From: Clostridiaceae bacterium
Lineage (GTDB): Bacteria > Bacillota > Clostridia > Oscillospirales > QAMX01
Length of the DNA stretch: 23,813 nt
Reading direction: 5' to 3'
Assembly: GCA_016297585.1 (NCBI GenBank)
Contig: JAEDGJ010000017.1
Location: 1 to 23,813 of the forward strand
A program made the position numbers and the translations under genes. This document shows, piece by piece, positions 14,655 to 22,476 of the stretch (positions are counted from its first letter, which is position 1; each line of letters opens with the position of its first letter). Below the pieces are notes generated by a model that saw nothing but the letters and a program-made list of their open reading frames with translations, was not told where the DNA came from and searched no databases.

Positions 14655-16046
14655 ATGAAATACCGTATCGGCTGGGCGGCGGCGGACATCACGCCGCGCT
14701 GCCCGGTGGCGCTGCTCGGACAGTTCGAGCAGCGCGTCGCACGCGAGGTGCGCAGTCCGCTGCAGGCCGTGGTCATGGCGATCGCCGCGGACGGGGAGAG
14801 CCCCGCGTACTGGGCGGGCTGCGACCTGCTGTATACGCCCGCGTCGCTGGTGCATGACACGGCGGCGCTGCTGCGCGGCAGACTGCCGGATTTTGACGAG
14901 TCGCAGCTCATCCTCTCGGCGACGCATGTCCATACCGCGCCGTACCTGAACCGGGACGCGGAAAGCGCGCTGGTGCGTTATACCAACGACGACCCGTCCC
15001 TGCTGCAGCCGGAGGAATACCGCGCGTTTGCCGCGGAACGGATCGCGGACGCCGTCGTGCGCGCGTACCATGCGATGCGCCCGTCGACCGTGAAGACCGC
15101 GGTCAGTCCGATCCAGACCGGATACTGCCGCCGCGTGACCTATATGGACGGCCGCGCGGTGATGTACGGCGACGTGTCCGTGCCCGACTTCAAGACGATG
15201 GAGTACCACGACGGCGGCAATACGAATATCCTCTACACCTTCGACGACACGGGCGCGCTGACCGGCATCGCGGCGAACGTCCCCTGCACCGCGCAGGTGG
15301 TGGAGCATAAGGAGTATGTCACCTCGGACTACTGGGGCTATACCCGCGCGTATGTGCGGGAGAAGCTCGGCGACGTGCCGGTGCTGGGCCTGACGGCGTC
15401 GGCGGGCGATCTTTCGCCGCGCGACCTGCTCTCGACGATGCCGGAGGAGCCGTCGAACACCGAGGAAGAGGGCGCGCGGGAGCTCGGGGAGCGCATTGCG
15501 CGGGAGCTCGTCGCGCTGGTTCCGGACGCGCGCACCCCGGAGGGCGGCGTTTACCGCCATCTGTACCGGACCGCGTATCTGCCGCGCTGGAACCCGACGT
15601 TTGTGGAATACCGGCGCGCGAAGGCATTGATCGAGGAGCTTCGCAAGACCGAGGGCGAGGACTTCGAGCGCAGCCCGTTTACGAAGGACAGCGTGCCGAA
15701 ATTCGAATATTCGGAGGCGGAGGTCACGGTGCGGCGCTTCGAGGAGGACATCGAGTACGTCCCCGCGCCGATCCATGTGCTGCGGCTCGGCGACGCGGTG
15801 TTTGTAACGAACCCCTTCGAGTGCTTCATCGAATACGCCGACCGGCTGCGCGCGGCGCATCCGGAGCTGCAGCTCTTCGACGTGCAGCTCGCGTGCGACA
15901 CGATGGGCTATCTGCCGACGAGACGCGCGGTGCGCGGCGGCGGCTATTCGGCGATGATCTTCAACGGACAGTGCGGTCCGGAGGGCGGCGACGCGCTCGT
16001 ACGGGAGAGCCTTGAACTGATCGACATGAGCGGGAGGGACGAATAA
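14655..16046 (+). CDS. Neutral-ceramidase-fold hydrolase, paralogue 1
   Basis: A 463-residue protein with the motif order of the neutral/alkaline non-lysosomal ceramidase N-terminal domain (PF04734-like). It has IGWAAADITP (5-14), zinc motif SATHVH (88-93), SDYWGY (224-229; family form SADYPG), GDLSP (251-255; Ser254 at the nucleophile position), NPFECFIEY (386-394; Glu389 at the family PGE glutamate) and GYL...GGGY (418-431). The family's FACHP/AVHGT histidine is replaced by NVPCTAQ (208-214). There is no signal peptide and no C-terminal ceramidase domain, unlike secreted ceramidases, so it is likely cytoplasmic. ATG 14655 follows AAAGGAGG. True ceramide cleavage is doubtful; an amidase or other hydrolase acting on a sugar derivative fits the operon better. 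That is inference. Confidence 0.75.
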   Translation: MKYRIGWAAADITPRCPVALLGQFEQRVAREVRSPLQAVVMAIAADGESPAYWAGCDLLYTPASLVHDTAALLRGRLPDFDESQLILSATHVHTAPYLNRDAESALVRYTNDDPSLLQPEEYRAFAAERIADAVVRAYHAMRPSTVKTAVSPIQTGYCRRVTYMDGRAVMYGDVSVPDFKTMEYHDGGNTNILYTFDDTGALTGIAANVPCTAQVVEHKEYVTSDYWGYTRAYVREKLGDVPVLGLTASAGDLSPRDLLSTMPEEPSNTEEEGARELGERIARELVALVPDARTPEGGVYRHLYRTAYLPRWNPTFVEYRRAKALIEELRKTEGEDFERSPFTKDSVPKFEYSEAEVTVRRFEEDIEYVPAPIHVLRLGDAVFVTNPFECFIEYADRLRAAHPELQLFDVQLACDTMGYLPTRRAVRGGGYSAMIFNGQCGPEGGDALVRESLELIDMSGRDE

Positions 16047-17428
16047 TGCTGAAAATCGGATTTGCGGAGGGCGTCATCACGCCGCCCGGGCGCGTATCGC
16101 TGTCGGGTCAGTATGAGATCCGCGTATCGGAAAAGCCCGCGGAGGACATCCTCGCCGTCGGCATGGCGGTCAGCACCGGGCGGGATAACCTGTTCTGGGC
16201 GGCCTGCGACCTCTGCTTCATCGAAGAGGGGCTGCTCGACGACGTCGTCGCGCTGCTGAAGGACGTGCTGCCGGTGTCGCGGGAAAATCTCATCCTCTCG
16301 GCGACGCATATCCACACCGGCCCCTATCTGAGCGATACGGTCTCGGGCTTAAACGGCAACCACATGATCCCGGAGGACACGACCTCCGCCGACGACTGCC
16401 GCCGGGCGGTCGCGGAGGGCATCGCCCACGCGCTGCGCAACGCCTACGCCGGCCGGCGCGCGTGCGTTGTCGAAACGGCCGTCGCGCGCGTCCGCACGGG
16501 CGTCAGCCGCCGGATCCACTACACGAACGAGAAGACCGTCATGTACGGGCATGTCACGCGTCCCGATTTCGTGCGCTCGGAGAGCCGCGACGGCGGGCCG
16601 GTGGAGCTCTGCTATGTGCGGGAGCGGGATTCGGGGAAGCTTTACGGCGTCATCGCGGATGTGCCCTGCCCGGCGCAGGTGGTCGAGAACAAGTACTACA
16701 TCTCGCCCGACTACTTCGGCGTGGTGCGGCGCGAGGTACGGGCGGCGCTCGGCGAGGACGTGAAGGTGCTCGGACTGATCGGCGCGGCGGGCGACCTGTC
16801 CCCGCATGTGCTGCTGGGGCATTACCCGGGCGAGCCCAACGACCGTGACGAGGACGGCCGCGAGGCGCTCGGCAAACGCGTCGCGAAGGCGATCGTGGAG
16901 CACGCCGCGCATACGCTGACGCGGTACGACGGCGAGGACTATGCGCAGAGCTTCCGGCGCGTGCGGCTGCCGTTCTGGAACAGCACGAAGGAGGACCGCG
17001 ACGCGGCGGAGGCGTGGCTTTCGGAGCTGCGCGCGCAGTACGGGGAGGACTTGAACTACGAGAAGATGGTGCGCGAGGGCTTCCGCGACACGTTCCGCTT
17101 CTCGAAGGCGCTCGCGGATGTCGAACGCTACCGCGAGACGCAGGAATACTTCGATATCGAGATCTTCGCGGTGCGCATCGGGAAGATGGCGTTTATCACG
17201 AACCCGTTCGAGCTGTATTCCGAATACGCCGACCGCATCCGCGCGGCCATGCGGGGCGTCCAGCTCTTCGACGTGCAGCTGGCGTGCGGATACCCGGGGT
17301 ATCTCGCGACGGTGCGCGGCGTGCGCGGCGAAGGCTATTCCGCGACGATCTTTTCCGGTCAGACGCCGCCTGCCGGCGGTGAAATTCTCGTCCGCGAGAG
17401 CATCGAAATGCTCCGCGAGCTGTTTTGA
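16046..17428 (+). CDS. Neutral-ceramidase-fold hydrolase, paralogue 2
   Basis: A 460-residue paralogue of the preceding protein. Its ATG shares one base with the stop of paralogue 1 (TAATG), with GGGAGG just upstream, so translation is coupled. Motifs fall at almost the same positions: IGFAEGVITP (4-13), SATHIH (85-90), GDLSP (249-253), NPFELYSEY (386-394) and GYL...GEGY (418-431). The usual zinc-site His is again absent (DVPCPAQ, 205-211). A nearby His of paralogue 1 (MEYHDGG) is Arg here (SESRDGG). No signal peptide is present. Near-identical length and motif spacing point to tandem duplication followed by divergence, perhaps giving a hetero-oligomer or distinct substrate ranges. Substrate unknown. 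Confidence 0.75.
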   Translation: MLKIGFAEGVITPPGRVSLSGQYEIRVSEKPAEDILAVGMAVSTGRDNLFWAACDLCFIEEGLLDDVVALLKDVLPVSRENLILSATHIHTGPYLSDTVSGLNGNHMIPEDTTSADDCRRAVAEGIAHALRNAYAGRRACVVETAVARVRTGVSRRIHYTNEKTVMYGHVTRPDFVRSESRDGGPVELCYVRERDSGKLYGVIADVPCPAQVVENKYYISPDYFGVVRREVRAALGEDVKVLGLIGAAGDLSPHVLLGHYPGEPNDRDEDGREALGKRVAKAIVEHAAHTLTRYDGEDYAQSFRRVRLPFWNSTKEDRDAAEAWLSELRAQYGEDLNYEKMVREGFRDTFRFSKALADVERYRETQEYFDIEIFAVRIGKMAFITNPFELYSEYADRIRAAMRGVQLFDVQLACGYPGYLATVRGVRGEGYSATIFSGQTPPAGGEILVRESIEMLRELF

Positions 17429-17449
17429 CGACAAAGGGAGGATATGAAA

Positions 17450-19015
17450 ATGGGCAGACTTTCCATCGGCTGGGCGTCGCGCGACGTCTCCACCACCGCT
17501 CCGATCAACATTCCGGGGCAGTTCCATATGCGCATTTCGAAGGGCATCCTCGACCCGGTGACGACGACGGCGCTCGTCGTAGACGGCGGGGACGATCTGG
17601 CGATCTTTCTGTCGCTCGACGCGGTCGTGATCCGCGCGCATCTGCTCGACGAGGTGCGCGAAGAGGTTCGGAAGAGAAATCCGGAGATCCCGGCGGAAAA
17701 GATCCTCATGAACGCGACGCACGCGCATACCGGCCCCTCGCACTACGACGACGATACCGAGATCCCGCACGACGGCATGGAGATCGCGTCCTCCGAGGCG
17801 TACCGCCACTGGCTCAGCGCGCAGGCGGCGGACGCGGTCGTCGAGGCGTATGAAAAGCGCGCGCCGGGCGGCGTCGCCTACGGCTACGGCTATGCCGTCG
17901 TCGCGCATTCCCGCCGCGTCGTCTACTTTGACGACCTGTCGAAGCGCCCGGGCGCGGTCATCAACTCGACGCACGGCGTCAACGGCCATGCCGCGATGTA
18001 CGGCAACACCAACGACGATCAGTTCTCGCATTACGAGGCGGGCGCCGATCACTTTGTCAACATTATGTTCACCTTCGACGCGGGCGAGCACCTCACCGGC
18101 GCGATCGTGAACATCCCCTGCCCGTCGCAGAACTCGGAGCAGGAGTATATGCTCAGCGCCGACTACTGGCACGACATCCGCACGGCGCTGCGCGGCACCT
18201 ACGGCGACATCTTCGTGCTGCCGCAGTGCGCCGCGGCGGGCGACCTCTCGCCGCGCATCCTGCACTATAAGGACGCCCAGACGCGCCGCTACCGCCTCAA
18301 ATACGGCGAGATCGAGACTCCCGCCGCGAATAAATCCGAGCGCATCAACCGCATGGAGATCGCCGAGCGCGTGAAGGCGTGCTTCGACGAGGTCTACGCG
18401 TGGGCGAAAAAGGAGATCTACACCGAGCTGCCCGTGCGCCACAGCGTCCGCACCGTCGGCCTTGCGCGCCGCATCATCACGGACGAGGAGTACCAGTATG
18501 CCGTCGACGGGCTCCGCGCGCTGGAGGGCGAGCGCTACATCCGCGCGGAGGAGCCGGCCAAAACGCAGAAGACGGACGATCCGCTGGTGCAGGAGCCGGA
18601 GCTCGAGGGCTTCGATCCGCAGGCGGCGCTGCGCTCCAATTCCATCCTGAAGGCCTCGCGCAACCGCTTTGCGGAGATCATCGACCGCTACGAGCTGCAG
18701 AAAACGCAGCCGGAGCTTCCGATGGAGCTGCACGTCATCCAGATCGGCGACATCGCGTTCGCGTCGAACCGGTTTGAGCTGTATATGGACTACCAGCACC
18801 GCATTCAGGCGAGAAGCCCGTTCGTCCAGACGTTTATCGTCCAGCTCGCGGGTCAGCCGGGCGTCGAGGGCGGCTCGTACCTGTGCACCGAGCGCGGCGC
18901 CTGGGGACGCGGCTATTCCGCGAGCATGTACTGCAACGTCGTGTCGCCCGAAGGCGGGCAGCAGCTCGTCGAGGAGACCGTCCGCACCTTAAAAGAACTG
19001 TATCAGGGAGGTTAA
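17450..19015 (+). CDS. Neutral-ceramidase-fold hydrolase, paralogue 3 (longer)
   Basis: A 521-residue third member. I chose ATG 17450 because GGGAGG (17436-17441) is 8 nt away; an ATG two codons earlier (17444) is only 2 nt from it. Motifs: IGWASRDVS (6-14), NATHAH (88-93), NIPCPSQ (221-227) in place of the canonical His motif, LSADYW (235-240), GDLSP (264-268), NRFELYMDY (440-448) and the late Tyr in GRGYSA (near 489). Compared with its neighbours it has extra sequence around 155-200 and a charged, less conserved stretch near 270-400, so it is the most divergent copy and may have a different partner or substrate. It has no signal peptide. It ends 6 nt before the glycosidase gene. Confidence 0.74.
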   Translation: MGRLSIGWASRDVSTTAPINIPGQFHMRISKGILDPVTTTALVVDGGDDLAIFLSLDAVVIRAHLLDEVREEVRKRNPEIPAEKILMNATHAHTGPSHYDDDTEIPHDGMEIASSEAYRHWLSAQAADAVVEAYEKRAPGGVAYGYGYAVVAHSRRVVYFDDLSKRPGAVINSTHGVNGHAAMYGNTNDDQFSHYEAGADHFVNIMFTFDAGEHLTGAIVNIPCPSQNSEQEYMLSADYWHDIRTALRGTYGDIFVLPQCAAAGDLSPRILHYKDAQTRRYRLKYGEIETPAANKSERINRMEIAERVKACFDEVYAWAKKEIYTELPVRHSVRTVGLARRIITDEEYQYAVDGLRALEGERYIRAEEPAKTQKTDDPLVQEPELEGFDPQAALRSNSILKASRNRFAEIIDRYELQKTQPELPMELHVIQIGDIAFASNRFELYMDYQHRIQARSPFVQTFIVQLAGQPGVEGGSYLCTERGAWGRGYSASMYCNVVSPEGGQQLVEETVRTLKELYQGG

Positions 19016-19021
19016 TGTCTT

Positions 19022-20968
19022 ATGTCGAAATGGATTCCGTGGCCGTCCTATTATGACGACGTGCCGCTCGATCTTCGCTTTGTATACAACGACGCCCCCG
19101 CGGGAAAGCACGGCTTCGTCCATGCCGAGGGCCGCGACCTCGTGTTCGAGGACGGCACCCCCGCGCGCTTCTGGGGCACGAATTTCAACGGCGCGGCGAA
19201 TTTCCCAGAGTTTGACTACGCGGAGAAGGTCGCGCGGCGTCTTGCCAAGATCGGCTGCAACATCGTGCGCTTCCACCAGCTCGATTCCGAGTGGCATACG
19301 CCGAACATCTTCCAGTTTACGAAGGGGAAGCGCCTCGACCGCACGACGGAGCTTGACCCGGAGAGCATGAAGCGGCTCGATTACCTGATCTACTGCCTCA
19401 AGCGCGAGGGCATCTACGTCTATATGGACGTCTTTACCTACCGCAAGTTCAAATCCGGCGACGGCATCGAGAATACCGCGGCGCTCCGGGACGCCGCAAA
19501 GCCCTATGCGTCCTATAACCGGCGCATGATCGAGCTGCAGAAGAAATTCGCCTACGATTTCTGGACGCATCTCAACCCCTACACGGGGCTGGCGCATAAG
19601 GACGACCCGGTGTTCGTGATGGGCGAGATCGTCAACGAATCCGACCTGTTCTCGCGCCCGATCACGGTCGAGCCCTACGCCTCGGAGTTCCGCGCGCTCT
19701 ATGACAAGTGGCTGCGCGCGAAGGGCTGTGACGGCGACGCGTTCGCCTGCGACATCAACGCGTTGGACGACGAGCGGCTGAACGCGTTCAAAATGGAGCT
19801 GCAGGAGGGGTATTACCGGGAAATGATCGATTTCCTGCGCGAGACCGGCGTCAAAATCCCGATTTGCGGCACAAACTGGACGATCTGCGGCGCGAATACG
19901 AAGACGCAGACCGCGGGCGACTTCCTCGACGGGCATACCTACTTCTACGACTGGCGCTGGGGCGAGCACAACTGCATGAACCGGCGGCTTACCGAGGTGC
20001 CGGACGTCGCGGTGGCGGGTCTTGCGTCCGGCTCCGTGCCGGAGAAGCCGTATTTCATCTCCGAATGGGACGTGCCGTGGCCGAACGCGTACCGCGCGGA
20101 GAGCCCGCTGCTGTTTGCCGCCATCGGCGCGCTGCAGGGCTGGAGCGGCTACGCGATCCATACCTACTCGTACATGGCGCATCTCGACCGGATGGACACG
20201 CTCGGCAAGGAGGCAAGCTCCGGCGCGATCGGCGGCGTCGCCTATCGCGAGGGCATCTTCTCGGCGTGGAACGACCCGGCGAAGTTCGGACTGTTCTATC
20301 AGGCGGCGCTGATCACGCGGCGCGGCGACGTGAGACCCTCGGACGGCGAGGTGCGTGTCGAAATGCGCGACCTGAAGTGCGGCGCTCCGCTTGACGCGTT
20401 TGTCTCGATGCCGGAAAAGTGCCGCATCGGCTCGAGCTTCGACGGCACGGGCGTGCCGCAGGACGAGCGCCTGATCCCGGAGAGCGCGGGAGAAGTGCGC
20501 TCGGATACCGGCGAGCTGTACCGCTCGTGGGAGAAGGGCTACGGCGTCATCGATACGGAGCGGACGCAGGCGGCGTACGGACTGCTCGCGCAGCAGGGGA
20601 AGCTCGCGCTGCGGGACACCGAGATCGAGTCGAAGACGGATTTCGCGGTCATCGCGCTGTCGAGTCTGACGGACGACGCGATCTCCGCGTCCGACAACCT
20701 CCTTTTGACGGCGGTCGGCCGCGCGGAGAACACCGGGGCGAAGTTTACGGGCGAGCATATGGACGAATACGGGCACGCGCCGATCCTCGCGGAGGCCATC
20801 GAAGCGCGCATCACCATCCGCACGGCGCGGCGCGACCTGCGCGTCTGGGCGGTCAACGCCGAGGGGCTGTATCACGGCGTCGTTCCGGCGGAGTTTGACG
20901 AGGAAGGGATGCACTTTACGATCGGCGAGCAGTTCCCGAGCGTCTATTACCTGATCTCGGCGGAATAA
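19022..20968 (+). CDS. Clan GH-A (GH5-like) glycoside hydrolase, no signal peptide
   Basis: A 648-residue protein with a GH5-like (beta/alpha)8 barrel in about the first 450 residues. RFWGTNFNG (49-57) and NIVRFHQLDSEW (80-91) are early-strand motifs. GEIVNES (201-207) supplies the probable acid/base Glu206, and ISEWDVPWP (346-354) the probable nucleophile Glu348. The arrangement N-E...E-W is typical of retaining clan A enzymes. The remaining 200 residues look like beta-sandwich domains. Exact family and substrate cannot be assigned; endoglycoceramidases are one GH5 branch, which is of interest next to ceramidase-fold genes, but no diagnostic motif was seen. The N-terminus (MSKWIPWPSYYDD) is not a signal peptide. 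The ribosome site GGGAGG overlaps the end of the previous gene. Confidence 0.8.
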   Translation: MSKWIPWPSYYDDVPLDLRFVYNDAPAGKHGFVHAEGRDLVFEDGTPARFWGTNFNGAANFPEFDYAEKVARRLAKIGCNIVRFHQLDSEWHTPNIFQFTKGKRLDRTTELDPESMKRLDYLIYCLKREGIYVYMDVFTYRKFKSGDGIENTAALRDAAKPYASYNRRMIELQKKFAYDFWTHLNPYTGLAHKDDPVFVMGEIVNESDLFSRPITVEPYASEFRALYDKWLRAKGCDGDAFACDINALDDERLNAFKMELQEGYYREMIDFLRETGVKIPICGTNWTICGANTKTQTAGDFLDGHTYFYDWRWGEHNCMNRRLTEVPDVAVAGLASGSVPEKPYFISEWDVPWPNAYRAESPLLFAAIGALQGWSGYAIHTYSYMAHLDRMDTLGKEASSGAIGGVAYREGIFSAWNDPAKFGLFYQAALITRRGDVRPSDGEVRVEMRDLKCGAPLDAFVSMPEKCRIGSSFDGTGVPQDERLIPESAGEVRSDTGELYRSWEKGYGVIDTERTQAAYGLLAQQGKLALRDTEIESKTDFAVIALSSLTDDAISASDNLLLTAVGRAENTGAKFTGEHMDEYGHAPILAEAIEARITIRTARRDLRVWAVNAEGLYHGVVPAEFDEEGMHFTIGEQFPSVYYLISAE

Positions 20969-20983
20969 GGGGGGAAAACGGGC

Positions 20984-22456
20984 ATGACACGGTACGACCC
21001 CAACTACTATCTCGACGCGGCAAACGACGCGGAGATGATTCAGCGTGCGGTCGATGCCGCGGCGGCGGACGGCGTTCGGGTGACGGTGCCGCGCCGCAAC
21101 CTGCGCACGGGGCAGGACATCTGGATCATCCCGCAGGCGATCCTGCTGCACTCCGGCAGCGTCGTGGCGCTCGACAACTGCCATCTGCGGCAGGCCGACG
21201 GCTGCTTCGATAACCTGTTCCGCAACGCGAATGCCCGCACCGAACGCGCGCTGACCCGCGCGGGGCGGCAGTACGACATCCGGATCTACGGCGTCGGGCA
21301 TGCGGTGCTGGACGGCGGAAACCACAACGGCCTCATCGAGCGCAACTCCGGGCAGGACGGCAGGCCGCATATCATCGTCAACACGATGCTGCACTTCCAC
21401 AACTGCGAGCGGGTGACGCTCGAGAACCTGAACCTCCTGCATCCGCGCTGGTGGGGGATCACGTTCCACTACTGCGCGCAGGGGCGGGTGTCGAATATCC
21501 GCTTTATGAGCATCGGCAGCGCGCCGAACGCCGACGGCGTCGACCTGCGCACCGGCTGCAACGGCTTCGTGATCGAGAACCTCTCGGGCTATACGCAGGA
21601 CGACAGCGTCGCGCTGACCTGCCTCGACCACGGCTTCGACGCGACGATGCGGGTCGAAGGCATGGACGATTCCATCCATAACGTCATCGTCCGCAACATC
21701 ACGACCGCGTCGATGTGCGCGCAGGTCAGGCTATTGAATCAGGACGGGAAAAAGCTCTACAACGTCCTCGTCGAGAACGTGCAGAGCGCGTGCGAGCTCG
21801 ACCCGGCCGACCCGAAGGCCGCGGAATACGAGTATCTTGCGCCGTTTTCGAAGGATTACGCGCTCGAGTCCCGGACGACCTGGGCGGCGGAGAAGCCGTA
21901 CTGGGCGCGGTTCGAGGGCGACCGGCGCGGCGGCGCGGGCGTGCGCATCGGACAGGATCACTATTATAAGGACAACGACCCGAAAAACCGCGCGCGGCTG
22001 GGCGATACGTTCAACATCACGGTGCGCAACGTCCAGACGAGCGCGTTCGAGGGCATTACCATCGGCGGCACGCTGCGCGACGCGCTGATCGAGAACGTGC
22101 AGACCTTCGGGCGGTCGGCGATCCCGGTCTATTTCGGCGCGGGCGAGTACGACTGCATCCGGCTGCGCGACATCGGCAGCGCGTGGAACACGTCGCCGCG
22201 GGACGAGGACCTGGCGGAGGGCACGCTGGAGCGGTACGGGGATATGTACGGCTATGCCGTGCCCGCGGCGGTCTATTTCCACCGTGCCGCCGTCCGGGGG
22301 ATGACCGTCGACGGCGTGCGCGCGAACGCCTACGCCCGCGCGGTGTTCGCCGGGGACGGCTGCGACGTGCGGCTGCGCGCATGGAACGTGCAGACGCGCG
22401 GCGAGGAGACGAAGCTTGCCGAGGGAGAGGGTCTCCGGGCGGAGCTTCGGGATTAA
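20984..22456 (+). CDS. GH28-like right-handed beta-helix hydrolase
   Basis: A 490-residue protein with repeated short strands (IRIYG, VTLENLNLL, VSNIRFMSI, FVIENLSG, HNVIVRNIT, NVLVENVQS) typical of a parallel beta-helix. PNADGVDL (181-188) and TQDDSVAL (204-211) correspond to the NTDG and DD catalytic aspartates of polygalacturonase-type GH28 enzymes. Asp184, Asp206 and Asp207 are the candidate residues. The GHG motif of classical polygalacturonases is not evident (CLDHGFDA lies nearby). It therefore fits the broad GH28-like/pectate-lyase-superfamily group rather than a proven polygalacturonase. There is no signal peptide. ATG 20984 follows the purine-rich AAGGGGGGAAAA, 15 nt after the GH5-like gene. 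It probably removes a sugar or uronic acid from a small imported oligosaccharide. Confidence 0.75.
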   Translation: MTRYDPNYYLDAANDAEMIQRAVDAAAADGVRVTVPRRNLRTGQDIWIIPQAILLHSGSVVALDNCHLRQADGCFDNLFRNANARTERALTRAGRQYDIRIYGVGHAVLDGGNHNGLIERNSGQDGRPHIIVNTMLHFHNCERVTLENLNLLHPRWWGITFHYCAQGRVSNIRFMSIGSAPNADGVDLRTGCNGFVIENLSGYTQDDSVALTCLDHGFDATMRVEGMDDSIHNVIVRNITTASMCAQVRLLNQDGKKLYNVLVENVQSACELDPADPKAAEYEYLAPFSKDYALESRTTWAAEKPYWARFEGDRRGGAGVRIGQDHYYKDNDPKNRARLGDTFNITVRNVQTSAFEGITIGGTLRDALIENVQTFGRSAIPVYFGAGEYDCIRLRDIGSAWNTSPRDEDLAEGTLERYGDMYGYAVPAAVYFHRAAVRGMTVDGVRANAYARAVFAGDGCDVRLRAWNVQTRGEETKLAEGEGLRAELRD

Positions 22457-22476
22457 GCGAGAGGAGAAACAACAAC

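Noticed and set aside
16349..18799. 816-codon open frame on the minus strand
   Set aside because: It is antisense to ceramidase-fold paralogues 2 and 3, has the same biased Arg/Asp/Val composition and no ribosome site or domain; a GC shadow.
18989..21679. 896-codon open frame on the minus strand
   Set aside because: It lies antisense to the GH5-like and GH28-like genes, is rich in Arg, Val, His and Asp, has no recognisable domain, and arises from the GC-loaded third codon positions of the real genes.
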